A DNA stretch of 64,000 nucleotides from Limnohabitans parvus II-B4 (GTDB taxonomy: Bacteria > Pseudomonadota > Gammaproteobacteria > Burkholderiales > Burkholderiaceae_C), in the NCBI RefSeq assembly GCF_003063455.1, contig NZ_NESN01000001.1, forward strand, positions 558,001 to 622,000. Reading direction: 5' to 3'. The translations under genes and the position numbers were made by a program. How positions within the stretch are numbered: position 1 is the stretch's first letter; each line of letters starts with the position of its first letter. Of the stretch, positions 27,360-36,107 are shown piece by piece. The notes below the pieces were generated by a model. It did no database searches and was not told the origin of the DNA. It saw nothing but the letters and a program-made list of their open reading frames with translations.

Positions 27360-28367
27360 TTAACCGCCGCGTGCTTTTTTCAGCTCGTCTTGCACGACCT
27401 TGATGGCGTCGGGACCGATCGAGTCCTTGTGCTTGTCATACACCGCGTTGACTTTGGCGCGAATGCGCGTTTGCTCTGCTGCGCTTACTTCGTTGATCTG
27501 CATGCCTTTGGCTTTCAGGGCTGCGAGCGACTTGTCGCTCATCGCACGGTTGGCGGCGCGCTGAACTTTCTGACCTTCCATGGCCGCTTCACGCAAGAGC
27601 GCTTGCTCTTGTGGGTTCAGTTGATCCCAGAGTTTTTTGCTGTACAGCACCACAAACGGGGTGTAAGCATGGCGCGTGACGCTCAGGTACTTTTGCACCT
27701 CATTGAACTTGGATGTTTCAATGGTCACGAAAGGGTTTTCCTGGCCGTCGATGGTTTTGGTTTCGAGTGCCGTGAAGACTTCCGGGAAAGCCATGGGCAC
27801 AGCGTTGGAGCCCAAGGTCTTGAACGTGTCCAAGAAGATGTTGTTTTGCATGACGCGCACTTTCACGCCGTCAAAATCTTCCAGCTTGGCCACAGGGCGC
27901 TTGCTGTTGGTCAGGTTGCGAAAACCGTTTTCCCAATAAGACAAATTGACGAGACCTACCGCTTCGAGTTTGGCGTTGAAATACTTGCCCGCAGCACCGT
28001 CCAGAACCGCGTCGGCTTCTTTTTCATTGGCAAACAGGAAGGGCAAGTCAAAAACACCCAGTTCCTTGACGATGCCCACGATGGGTGAAGTCGAGGCGCA
28101 AACCATCTCCTGAGTGCCCGCACGCAAGGCTTGGATGGCTTGCATGTCGCCGCCAGCAGAGCCACCCCAGAAAGACGAGATTTTCATCTTGCCACCGGTT
28201 TTGGCCGCCAGAATTTCTTGCATCTTGCGAACGCCCACGCCGACGGGGTGGTCTTCGTTGATGCCGTTGGTGAATTTGATGTTGCGATCTGCAAACTGTG
28301 CCATGGCACCGGTTGCGACCATCAAAGTGCCGGCGATCAGTGTCACCAGATTTCTGCGTTTGAACAT
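27360..28367 (-). CDS. dctP: TRAP transporter solute receptor DctP (second system)
   Basis: A 335-residue receptor with signal peptide MFKRRNLVTLIAGTLMVATGAMA. The ligand-binding Arg is in DFDGVKVRVMQNN, and ALETKTIDGQENPF is the family signature. The ATG at 28365-28367 is preceded by a perfect AAGGAGA site, which decides against the upstream in-frame start. With sugar-acid dehydratases on both sides the ligand is probably an aldonic or uronic acid. Confidence 0.93.
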   Translation of the reverse strand: MFKRRNLVTLIAGTLMVATGAMAQFADRNIKFTNGINEDHPVGVGVRKMQEILAAKTGGKMKISSFWGGSAGGDMQAIQALRAGTQEMVCASTSPIVGIVKELGVFDLPFLFANEKEADAVLDGAAGKYFNAKLEAVGLVNLSYWENGFRNLTNSKRPVAKLEDFDGVKVRVMQNNIFLDTFKTLGSNAVPMAFPEVFTALETKTIDGQENPFVTIETSKFNEVQKYLSVTRHAYTPFVVLYSKKLWDQLNPQEQALLREAAMEGQKVQRAANRAMSDKSLAALKAKGMQINEVSAAEQTRIRAKVNAVYDKHKDSIGPDAIKVVQDELKKARGG

Positions 28368-28404
28368 GGTTGTCTCCTTCATTGATAAAGCACAGGGTTG
28401 AAAA

Positions 28405-29703
28405 TCAGCTCAGCATCCACTTGAGTGGGACCAAGACGATGGGGGGGAAAGCGATCAGCACTGCCAGTACAGCCAGCTGTGCCAGCAAGAAAGGCATGAC
28501 GCCCTTGAATGCCGTGTCCATGTTGATGCGGGCCACGCCGCAAACCACATTGAGCACGGTGCCCACAGGCGGCGTGATGAGGCCAATGGCGTTGTTCATG
28601 ATGAACAGCACACCGAAATACACCGGATCAATGCCCGCTTGCTTGACCAGCGGCATCAGCACAGGCGTGAGGATCAACACCGTGGGGGTAAAGTCCAGCG
28701 CCGTGCCCACCACGACCACCAACAACATCAGGATGACCATCAGCAACATCTTGTTGTCCATGAAGGGCTCCATGAGTTTGGCCACTTCAGCAGGAATGTT
28801 GGCCACGGTGATCAACCAGGCACTGACCATGGCCGCTGCCACCAGGAACATGATCACGGCCGTGGTCTTGCCTGCCATCAAGATCAAACCGTAAAGCTTG
28901 GTCCACTGCAATTCACGGTAAACAAATGCGCCGACAGCAAAGCTGTAGACCGCAGCCACCACAGCCGCCTCGGTAGGCGTGAACACGCCGAACTTCATGC
29001 CGCCAATGATGAACACGGGCAGGCCCAGTGCCAAAGTGCCTTCTCGGGTAGCGGTCCACCGTTCACGCATGTTCATGCGGGGGCCCGGTTTTACACCATC
29101 GCGTTTGGCCACCCACCACCAGGCCAGACCAATCGCGATGCCCATCATCACGCCGGGCACGATGCCTGCCAAGAACAACTTGGTGATCGAGACGTTGGCC
29201 GCCACACCAAAAATGATGAAGCCAATAGAAGGCGGAATCACCGGCGCGATGATGCCCCCTGCCGCGATCAGACCGGCTGAGCGGCCGACGTCGTAACCGG
29301 CCGCACGCATCATCGGAATCAACAAGGCCGCCAGAGCCGCGGTATCGGCCACCGCCGAACCCGACAAGGAGGCCATGATGATGGCTGCCATGACCGCGAC
29401 ATAACCCAAACCACCGCGAAAATGACCAACCCAGGCCATGGCCAGATTCACGATGCGACGGCTCAAGCCACCGGCATTCATGAATTCGCCTGCCAACAGG
29501 AAGAATGGCACCGCCAACAAGGGAAAGTTGTCTGCGCCATCGACAAAGCGCTGCGCCAGAATCTGGCTGTCAAAAGCCGGAAGCACACCGGTTCCGGCCA
29601 AATAAGCCATCAAGGACAAACCACACACCAACAAGGAATAGGCAATGGGCATGCCCAAGGCCATGGCTCCCAACAGACTGAATACAAAAATCGCGATGGT
29701 CAT
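28405..29703 (-). CDS. dctM: TRAP transporter large permease DctM (second system)
   Basis: A 432-residue polytopic membrane protein with NFPLLAVPFFLLAGEFMNAGGLSRRIV, GSAVADTAALAALLIPMM and TPPVGTVLNVVCGVA. It is paralogous to the DctM at 18603 but clearly diverged. It overlaps the dctQ stop (ATGA, 29700-29703). Confidence 0.93.
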   Translation of the reverse strand: MTIAIFVFSLLGAMALGMPIAYSLLVCGLSLMAYLAGTGVLPAFDSQILAQRFVDGADNFPLLAVPFFLLAGEFMNAGGLSRRIVNLAMAWVGHFRGGLGYVAVMAAIIMASLSGSAVADTAALAALLIPMMRAAGYDVGRSAGLIAAGGIIAPVIPPSIGFIIFGVAANVSITKLFLAGIVPGVMMGIAIGLAWWWVAKRDGVKPGPRMNMRERWTATREGTLALGLPVFIIGGMKFGVFTPTEAAVVAAVYSFAVGAFVYRELQWTKLYGLILMAGKTTAVIMFLVAAAMVSAWLITVANIPAEVAKLMEPFMDNKMLLMVILMLLVVVVGTALDFTPTVLILTPVLMPLVKQAGIDPVYFGVLFIMNNAIGLITPPVGTVLNVVCGVARINMDTAFKGVMPFLLAQLAVLAVLIAFPPIVLVPLKWMLS

Positions 29704-30251
29704 GCGTGGCTCCTGCTGTCAGGGGTCTTGGCGTTGAGGTCCACAACATCCTCGGACTCGACCACCATGATCAGATCCTCTTCTTTGAGCTGGCCCGTCA
29801 ACAGTTTGTAAAGCTGGTTCACATTCATCACCGACATCACAAAACCGACGACATAGCCAATCCCGTAAACCCAGATCATGGAAATGCCCACGACCGTCGA
29901 GACATTGGTGACCTGCAGTTCATGCATTTTCCAGGTGCCCAGCAAGAACAAGAGATTGCAGCCCAACATCATCACTTCGCTCAGGAAATAGCACAGTTTC
30001 TTGCCATTCAAGGACAGGCGCAACACCAGGGTGTCAACACCCAAATGCCCCTTATCGCGCATGGCCACCATGGCACCGATGTAGGTCAACCAGATGAAGC
30101 AGTAACGTGACATTTCGTCTGAAATATCGATGCCCGAGTTGAACCCGTAACGCAGTACCACATTGCCAAACACCATGACCACCATGGCCACCAGGCAAGC
30201 CACCACCAGAAATTCGAGCAGTTTGAAAAAATAATCAATGAGTTTTTGCAA
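29700..30251 (-). CDS. dctQ: TRAP transporter small permease DctQ (second system)
   Basis: A protein of about 183 residues with four membrane helices (FLVVACLVAMVVMVFGNVVLRYGF, DEMSRYCFIWLTYIGAMVAM). The start is TTG at 30249-30251: a GGAG site lies just upstream and this begins the family-like sequence LQKLIDYFFKLLEF. A longer frame would add 41 residues unlike DctQ. The start overlaps the end of the GntR-type gene by 17 bases, so regulator and transporter are translationally linked. Confidence 0.88.
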   Translation of the reverse strand: MQKLIDYFFKLLEFLVVACLVAMVVMVFGNVVLRYGFNSGIDISDEMSRYCFIWLTYIGAMVAMRDKGHLGVDTLVLRLSLNGKKLCYFLSEVMMLGCNLLFLLGTWKMHELQVTNVSTVVGISMIWVYGIGYVVGFVMSVMNVNQLYKLLTGQLKEEDLIMVVESEDVVDLNAKTPDSRSHA

Positions 30252-31044
30252 GTGACACTCCCTTTGTACGGACAGATAATTTGGACGTGGCTCTGGGCTT
30301 GGGCTGCGTCTTGATCGGCGTTGGACGCCCGGACACCACGGGCAGTTTTTTGCGCGACGCCAAAACCTGGTCAATGTCCTCGCTGGCCCCCTCGATCAAG
30401 ACCATGATGGCGCGCTCTGCCTTGGCCGGCTCATGGGAAATCACCGCGTTGAGCACGGCACGGTGCAGTGGCAAGGAATTTTTGGTGCCATCCTTGATGC
30501 GCGTGGAAATTTCAAAACTGGTGCGCAACAAGGCATTGAGCGCCTTGCTCATCTGGATCAGCATGCGGTTGTGCGATGCCTGCAACAAGCCCTGGTGAAA
30601 GCGCATGTCGTAGGTGACGTAATCGCCCCCCTCTTCCACCGCCTTTTTCATCCCGGCGTAGGCTTCTTCAATCTGGGCAATGTCATCGGCTGTGGCCCGC
30701 TCAGCCGCCAAGCGTACCGCAGCGGGCTCCACCACACGGCGCAGCTCTTGCAGGTCTTTCAAAAACTCGGGTGTCAACCCGCACTGCGCCTGCCAGGCCA
30801 CCACATCGGGGTCAAACCAGTTCCAATGGGCATCAGGCAAGACACGCGTGCCCACCTTGGGGCCGGTGAACAACAAGCCCTTGGCCACCAAAGACTTGAT
30901 GGCCTCGCGCACCACCGTCCTGCTGACGCCGAATTCCTCGCACAGCAACGGTTCGGGCGGCAAACTGGCACCCACGGCATACCGCCCAGCCAAAATTGAC
31001 TGACCGAGAATATCCAATGTATGACCGTGAACGTTTTTGACCAT
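30235..31044 (-). CDS. GntR/FadR-family regulator of the sugar-acid locus
   Basis: A 269-residue regulator with an N-terminal winged helix-turn-helix (LPPEPLLCEEFGVSRTVVREAIKSLVAKGLL) and a helical FCD effector domain containing the metal-site type block RFHQGLLQASHNRML. FCD regulators of this group respond to sugar acids and keto-acids. ATG 31044 is chosen; a TTG at 31068 would place the start inside an operator. No ribosome site is seen. It is the first gene of the leftward arm, divergent from the IlvD/Edd dehydratase, and two identical palindromes lie in the shared gap. A basic, Ser/Pro-rich C-terminal tail of about 40 residues is unusual. Confidence 0.87.
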   Translation of the reverse strand: MVKNVHGHTLDILGQSILAGRYAVGASLPPEPLLCEEFGVSRTVVREAIKSLVAKGLLFTGPKVGTRVLPDAHWNWFDPDVVAWQAQCGLTPEFLKDLQELRRVVEPAAVRLAAERATADDIAQIEEAYAGMKKAVEEGGDYVTYDMRFHQGLLQASHNRMLIQMSKALNALLRTSFEISTRIKDGTKNSLPLHRAVLNAVISHEPAKAERAIMVLIEGASEDIDQVLASRKKLPVVSGRPTPIKTQPKPRATSKLSVRTKGVSLAKTH

Positions 31045-31067
31045 GTGACGAAAATTGAATTTCGGCA

Positions 31068-31077
31068 ATCATATGAT
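31068..31077. promoter_or_regulatory. GntR-type operator 1
   Basis: Palindrome ATCATATGAT, 24 bases upstream of the regulator's ATG. An identical copy lies 117 bases away next to the divergent dehydratase gene. FadR-subfamily regulators bind short palindromes of this kind; assignment is by position. Confidence 0.65.
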
Positions 31078-31184
31078 GAATGAACCCCTGTTCAGCCCTG
31101 CGGAAAACCCTGCATTTGCCTGTTTGGCGTTAAGGGTTTCCACGGGTGTCACAGGGTTTACATGGGGTATGAAATTTTTCAATC

Positions 31185-31194
31185 ATCATATGAT
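31185..31194. promoter_or_regulatory. GntR-type operator 2
   Basis: Second ATCATATGAT copy, within the wider AATCATCATATGATTGATAT context (31181-31200) and 36 bases before the dehydratase ATG. Its position fits repression of the rightward operon. Confidence 0.65.
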
Positions 31195-31230
31195 TGATAT
31201 CTTCTGTAACCCGTTCATTCTTTCATTGCC

Positions 31231-32967
31231 ATGTCTTCCAATTCACGCAAAAAACCCGAAGAACTCCGCAGCCAGCAATGGTTTGGCCGTCAAGACCGCG
31301 ATGGCTTTGCCTACCGCAGCTGGGTCAAAGGCAAAGGCGTGCCGCACGACCAGTTCGATGGCCGCCCCGTCATCGGCATCTGCAACACCTTCAGTGAACT
31401 CACGCCCTGCAACTCGCATTTCCGCACCCTGGCCGAGCAGGTCAAGATCGGCGTGTACGAGGCCGGTGGCTTCCCGCTCGAATTCCCGGTCATGTCGCTG
31501 GGCGAAACCTTGCTGCGCCCCACCGCCATGCTCTACCGCAACCTGGCGTCCATGGACGTTGAAGAGTCCATCCGAGGCAACCCGATCGACGGCGTGGTAC
31601 TGCTCATGGGCTGCGACAAGACCACCCCTTCCTTGCTGATGGGCGCGTCCAGCGCGGGCTTGCCCACCATTGGCGTGTCGGGCGGCCCCATGCTGAACGG
31701 CAAATGGCGCGGGCAAGAATTGGGCTCGGGCACTGGCGTGTGGAGCATGAGCGAGCAGGTCCGTGCTGGGACCTTGAAACTGCAAGACTTTTTTGAGGCC
31801 GAAAGCTGCATGCACCGCAGCCACGGCCACTGCATGACCATGGGCACGGCCAGCACCATGGCCAGCATGGTCGAAGCCCTGGGCATCGGCCTGCCGGGCA
31901 ACGCCACTTATCCAGCGGTAGACGGTCGTCGCAATGTGTTGGCTCGCGAAGCGGGGCGTCGCATTGTGGAGATGGTCCACACCGACCAGACCATCAGCAA
32001 GGTGCTGACCCGCGAAGCCTTTGAAAACGCCATCCGCACGCTGGCGGCCATTGGCGGCTCGACCAACGCGGTGATTCACCTGATCGCCATTGCAGGTCGC
32101 TTGGGCCTCAAGCTCACCGTGGATGATTTCGAGCGCCTGGGCAGCGAGCTGCCTTGCCTCTTGAACTTGCAACCCTCCGGTGACCACCTGATGGAGGACT
32201 TCTGCTACGCCGGTGGCTTGCCTGTCATCATGAAAGAGATCGAGCACCTGCTGCATAAAGACATCATCACCGTGACCGGAAAAAGCGTGAGCGAGAACAT
32301 CGCGGGCGCCGTGAATTACGATCCCCGCGTCATCAAAACATTCGAGGCCCCTTTCAAAGAAAAGGCCGGCATCGCCATCTTGCGCGGCAACCTGGCACCC
32401 CGTGGCGCGGTCATCAAACCCAGCGCGGCCACCCCTTCGCTGATGGTGCACACCGGTCGCGCCGTGGTGTTTGAAGACAGCACCGACTTCCACAAGCGCA
32501 TCGACGACGAGAGCTTGGATGTGGACGAAAACTGCATTTTGGTTTTGAAGAACTGTGGCCCCAAGGGCTACCCCGGCATGGCCGAGGTGGGCAATATGCC
32601 GCTGCCGCCCAAGGTGCTGCGCAAAGGCATCACCGACATGGTGCGCATCTCGGACGCCCGCATGAGCGGCACGGCGTATGGCACGGTGGTGCTGCACACC
32701 ACGCCCGAAGCGGCCGCCGGTGGCCCGCTGGCCGTGGTGCAAAACGGCGACATGATCGAACTGAACGTGCCCGAGCGCAAACTGCAACTGCTCATCAGCG
32801 ACGAAGAGCTGGCCAAGCGCTTGTCCCTTTGGGAAAAGCCCGCACCCGCCATGAACTCGGGCTACTGGAAGCTCTACATCGACCATGTGTTGCAGGCGGA
32901 CGAAGGCGCGGACATGGACTTCTTGGTCGGCCAGCGCGGCGCGGCCGTGCCCAAAGACAACCATTGA
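31231..32967 (+). CDS. IlvD/Edd-family dehydratase, L-arabinonate dehydratase type
   Basis: A 578-residue iron-sulfur dehydratase. Cluster-binding cysteines are in GICNTFSELTPCN, LLMGCDKTTPS and HRSHGHCMTMGTAST; the C-terminal domain has ISDARMSGTAYGTVVLH and the late [11 protein letters not shown] block. The RSHGHC context and length fit the pentonate/hexonate group (L-arabinonate, xylonate, galactonate dehydratases) rather than IlvD or Edd themselves. It converts an aldonate to a 2-keto-3-deoxy acid. It opens the rightward arm, under the GntR-type operator, and is followed after 265 bases of repeat DNA by denD-kdgK-dgoK-dgoA. Confidence 0.88.
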   Translation: MSSNSRKKPEELRSQQWFGRQDRDGFAYRSWVKGKGVPHDQFDGRPVIGICNTFSELTPCNSHFRTLAEQVKIGVYEAGGFPLEFPVMSLGETLLRPTAMLYRNLASMDVEESIRGNPIDGVVLLMGCDKTTPSLLMGASSAGLPTIGVSGGPMLNGKWRGQELGSGTGVWSMSEQVRAGTLKLQDFFEAESCMHRSHGHCMTMGTASTMASMVEALGIGLPGNATYPAVDGRRNVLAREAGRRIVEMVHTDQTISKVLTREAFENAIRTLAAIGGSTNAVIHLIAIAGRLGLKLTVDDFERLGSELPCLLNLQPSGDHLMEDFCYAGGLPVIMKEIEHLLHKDIITVTGKSVSENIAGAVNYDPRVIKTFEAPFKEKAGIAILRGNLAPRGAVIKPSAATPSLMVHTGRAVVFEDSTDFHKRIDDESLDVDENCILVLKNCGPKGYPGMAEVGNMPLPPKVLRKGITDMVRISDARMSGTAYGTVVLHTTPEAAAGGPLAVVQNGDMIELNVPERKLQLLISDEELAKRLSLWEKPAPAMNSGYWKLYIDHVLQADEGADMDFLVGQRGAAVPKDNH

Positions 32968-32993
32968 GATGGCCATCCAGGGGCGCGCTCAAT

Positions 32994-33190
32994 TTGTCAT
33001 CCCGGGCTCAACTTGTTTTGCCATGCCAGGCCCTGCTTGCTTTGTCATCCCGGGCTTGACCCGGGATCCATCTGTGCACCACCATGGATGCCGGATCAAG
33101 TCCGGCATGACAATCCGGTTGGGCTTCCGGATCAAGTCCAGCATGACAACCCGGTTGGGCTACCGAATCAAGTTCGTCATGACATCCGGG
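32994..33190. repeat. Palindromic intergenic repeat cluster
   Basis: The gap between the dehydratase and denD contains one full element (33043-33112): 29-bp arms, 25 of 29 positions paired, around a 12-base centre, beginning TGTCATCCCGGGCTTGAC and ending TCCGGCATGACA. Partial arms follow at 33127-33148 and 33162-33184 and precede at 32995-33009. Related elements occur at 36799, 41036 and 50073. No gene is seen here. Confidence 0.8.
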
Positions 33191-33232
33191 TTTTAAGAGA
33201 CCCTATCTGTTACCTCATTCAGGAGATTTTCA

Positions 33233-34237
33233 ATGCGCATTTTGATCACCGGCGGTGCCGGATTTGTCGGAGCCCGACTGGCCCGTGAAATTTTGAAACG
33301 TGGTCAATTGAACGGCCAAAGCGTGACCGAACTGGTCATCGCCGACCTGTTTCCGGCCCCCGCCGACTTGCTGGCCGATCCCCGCGTGAAAGGCCATGCA
33401 GGGCCCATGCTGGAACAAGGCGATTTGTTCAAGAGCGGCTTTGATGGCGTGTTCCATTTGGCGTCAGCCGTGTCGGGCGAGTGCGAGCTCGACTTTGACC
33501 TGGGCCTGCGCTCGAACGTGGACAGCAGCCGTTTGTTGCTCGACAGCATCCGCGCTTCCGGCAAAGCTTCGCGCATGGTGTTTGCCAGCTCGGTGGCGGT
33601 GTTCGGACCCGACGCGGCCAACCCCATGCCCGCGCTGGTGGCCGACGACGGCCTGCCCACGCCACAAACGTCTTACGGCACGCACAAGCTGATGATCGAA
33701 TACATGGTGGCCGACTACACCCGCAAGGGCTACATCGACGGCCGCTCGGCCCGCCTGATGACCGTGGCGGTGCGCCCCGGCAAACCCAATGGCGCGGCCT
33801 CGTCGTTTTTCAGCGGCATCATCCGCGAGCCTCTGGCAGGCACGGACACCACCTGCCCGGTGGATGCCAGCGTCTCGCACCCTTTGTCATCGCCGGGCAC
33901 CACCATCCATGGCCTGATCACGGTGTTTGAAGCCAGCAGAGAAGCCATTGGTGGCCGCATGGCACTGAACCTGCCAGGCCTCAATGTGACCGTGGGTCAA
34001 ATGCTCGCCGCACTTGAAAAAGTGGCTGGCCCTGCGGTGCGAGCACGGGTGAAGTTTGAACGCGATGAACGCATCGCAGGCATCGTGGACAACTGGGCCA
34101 AAGGCTGCACCTTTGAACGCGCCCACGCGCTGGGCCTGCGTGCCGATGCCAGCTTCGAGGCCATCATCGAGCAATACATTGAGGATTGCAAAACCCGGCC
34201 CGGTTACCCTGCCGAAGCACTGAACGGTTTGGCGTGA
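33233..34237 (+). CDS. denD: NAD-dependent epimerase-family dehydrogenase, D-erythronate dehydrogenase-like
   Basis: A 334-residue extended SDR with the cofactor loop GGAGFVGARLA at residues 7-17, the active-site Ser block VFASSVAVFG and Tyr-Lys in SYGTHK. The blocks FHLASAVSGECELDFDLG and VAVRPGKPNGAASSFFSGIIREP are characteristic of DenD. DenD oxidises D-erythronate at C2, but the usual partner genes otnC and otnI are absent and the neighbours handle six-carbon acids, so it may oxidise another acid here. A clear AGGAG precedes the start. Its stop overlaps the next start (GTGA). Confidence 0.8.
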   Translation: MRILITGGAGFVGARLAREILKRGQLNGQSVTELVIADLFPAPADLLADPRVKGHAGPMLEQGDLFKSGFDGVFHLASAVSGECELDFDLGLRSNVDSSRLLLDSIRASGKASRMVFASSVAVFGPDAANPMPALVADDGLPTPQTSYGTHKLMIEYMVADYTRKGYIDGRSARLMTVAVRPGKPNGAASSFFSGIIREPLAGTDTTCPVDASVSHPLSSPGTTIHGLITVFEASREAIGGRMALNLPGLNVTVGQMLAALEKVAGPAVRARVKFERDERIAGIVDNWAKGCTFERAHALGLRADASFEAIIEQYIEDCKTRPGYPAEALNGLA

Positions 34238-35202
34238 CAACCCGCATCAAAACGCTCGACATCGTCGCCCTGGGTGAAGCCATGGTTGAGTTCAACCAGA
34301 CCAAGAACCAACCTCTTGACGAGCCCCCTCTGTACCTGCAAGGCTTTGGGGGCGACACCAGCAACGCCGCCATCGCAGCTGCCCGTGCGGGTGCGCGAGT
34401 GGGTTACCTGAGCCGCCTGGGTACAGACCGCTGGGGCGACCGCCTCATGGATTTGTGGCAGCGCGAAAACGTGGACACCACCACCGTGATGCGCGATGCC
34501 CAAGCACCCACCGGCATCTACTTTGTCAGCCATGATGCACAAGGCCACCACTTCAGCTATGCCCGAGCCGGATCGGCCGCCAGCCGAATGCAGCCGCAAG
34601 ATGTGGTGCAGCATTGGGGCGAGGCCATTGCTCAAAGCCAATGGCTGCACCTGTCGGGCATTTCATTGGCCATTTCGGCATCGGCCTGCGACACGGCTTT
34701 TGCGGCCATGCAGCACGCCCGCACCGCGGGCACCCGAGTGGCACTCGACTCCAATCTGCGTTTGTCGCTGTGGCCACTGGCCCGGGCGCAAGCCTGCATA
34801 CGTCACGCGGTCAGTCTGTGCGATCTGTTTTTGCCCAGCCTGGAGGACATGACAGCGCTCACCGGCCTCACGCAAGCGCAAGACATCATCGACTGGAGTC
34901 ACACCCAAGGTGCAGCGCAAGTGGTGCTCAAGCTCGGGGCCGAAGGTGCCCTGGCCAGCGATGGTCATAGCCAGCGCCTGGTGCCCGGCCATGCGGTCCA
35001 GGCCGTAGACGCCACCGGTGCAGGCGATTGTTTTGCAGGCAATTTGCTGGCACGCCTGGCCGCAGGCGACAGCCTGTGGGACGCCACCGCTTATGCCAAT
35101 GCCGCCGCGTCTTTGTCGGTGCAAGGCTACGGCGCGGTGGCACCACTGCCGCGACGTGATGCCGTGCTGAATGTGCTGACCACTCAAGCCACGGCAGCAT
35201 GA
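34234..35202 (+). CDS. kdgK: PfkB-family sugar kinase, 2-keto-3-deoxygluconate kinase type
   Basis: A 322-residue ribokinase-fold kinase. The N-terminus has LGEAMVEFNQ and the GFGGDTSNAAIAAARAGA block typical of KdgK; the phosphate-binding and catalytic motif is DATGAGDCFAGNLLA near residue 270. It phosphorylates 2-keto-3-deoxy-gluconate to KDPG. The start is GTG at 34234, overlapping the denD stop. It lies directly before a second, unrelated keto-deoxy acid kinase, which suggests two stereoisomers are handled. Confidence 0.85.
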   Translation: MTTRIKTLDIVALGEAMVEFNQTKNQPLDEPPLYLQGFGGDTSNAAIAAARAGARVGYLSRLGTDRWGDRLMDLWQRENVDTTTVMRDAQAPTGIYFVSHDAQGHHFSYARAGSAASRMQPQDVVQHWGEAIAQSQWLHLSGISLAISASACDTAFAAMQHARTAGTRVALDSNLRLSLWPLARAQACIRHAVSLCDLFLPSLEDMTALTGLTQAQDIIDWSHTQGAAQVVLKLGAEGALASDGHSQRLVPGHAVQAVDATGAGDCFAGNLLARLAAGDSLWDATAYANAAASLSVQGYGAVAPLPRRDAVLNVLTTQATAA

Positions 35203-36107
35203 GCATGCGGGCTTTGATCGCCATCGACTGGGGCACCTCGTCGTTGCGTGGCGCAAGGCTCAGCGTAACAGGCCAGGTGCTTGAATCGCGTGAGTTTGCA
35301 CGCGGCATCCTGACCGTTCCACCGGGCCAATTTGAAGCCGTGTTCAACGAACTCTTTGGCGACTGGATGGCAGCACCCCATGCGCTGTGCCTGATTTCGG
35401 GCATGGCCGGCAGCCGTCAAGGCTGGCAAGAAGCGCCCTACTGCCCTTGCCCTGCAGGCTTTGCCGAACTGGGCCAGCACCTGCTCTGGCTGCAAGCCGA
35501 TCGCATCGCTTTGGTACCAGGCCTGAGCTGCATGAACCCTGACACGCTGAACACCCCCGATGTGATGCGGGGCGAAGAGGTGCAGCTTTTTGGTGCGCTG
35601 CAACTGGCCGAGCGCAACACCGCCACACTGGTGCTGCCTGGCACGCACAGCAAATGGGTGCAAGTCGAGCACGGCCGCGTGACCCGCTTCAGCACCTTCA
35701 TGACCGGCGAGGTCTATGCCCTGCTGAGCCAGCACTCGATTTTGGGCAAGACCCTGGATTTGAACGGCACCTTCGATGAAACTGCATTCTTGCAAGGCGT
35801 GGACCAAAGCCAGCAAGCTGGCAGCGTGCTCAACAAAGTATTTGCAGTGCGCACGCTGGGTTTGTTTGAGCGACTGAGCGCTGCAGTCCTGCCCAGCTAT
35901 TTGTCGGGCCTGCTGATTGGCGAGGAGCTGCGCCACCAAAACGTGCCCCCAGCGCAAGGGCCGGTGATCCTGATTGGCAGCGACGCCCTCACGCTGCGTT
36001 ACACCCTGGCCCTGCGACACCTGGGCATTGCCTGCCAAAGTCGGGGGGCCGAGGCCACTTGGGCGGGTCTGCATGCCCTGGCCACCAAGCTGACGAACAA
36101 ACCATGA
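35199..36107 (+). CDS. dgoK: 2-dehydro-3-deoxygalactonokinase
   Basis: A 302-residue protein with IDWGTSSLRGARL at the N-terminus, the central LPGTHSKWVQVEHGRVTRFSTFMTGE block and a C-terminal LIGSDALTLRY: the DgoK signature, an ASKHA-fold kinase. It phosphorylates 2-keto-3-deoxy-galactonate with ATP. The start overlaps the kdgK stop (ATGA) and the stop overlaps dgoA, so the three are translationally coupled. Confidence 0.92.
   Translation: MSMRALIAIDWGTSSLRGARLSVTGQVLESREFARGILTVPPGQFEAVFNELFGDWMAAPHALCLISGMAGSRQGWQEAPYCPCPAGFAELGQHLLWLQADRIALVPGLSCMNPDTLNTPDVMRGEEVQLFGALQLAERNTATLVLPGTHSKWVQVEHGRVTRFSTFMTGEVYALLSQHSILGKTLDLNGTFDETAFLQGVDQSQQAGSVLNKVFAVRTLGLFERLSAAVLPSYLSGLLIGEELRHQNVPPAQGPVILIGSDALTLRYTLALRHLGIACQSRGAEATWAGLHALATKLTNKP

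Noticed and set aside
31243..32976. 577-codon leftward open frame opposite the IlvD/Edd-type dehydratase
   Set aside because: It mirrors the dehydratase codon by codon, with no family features.
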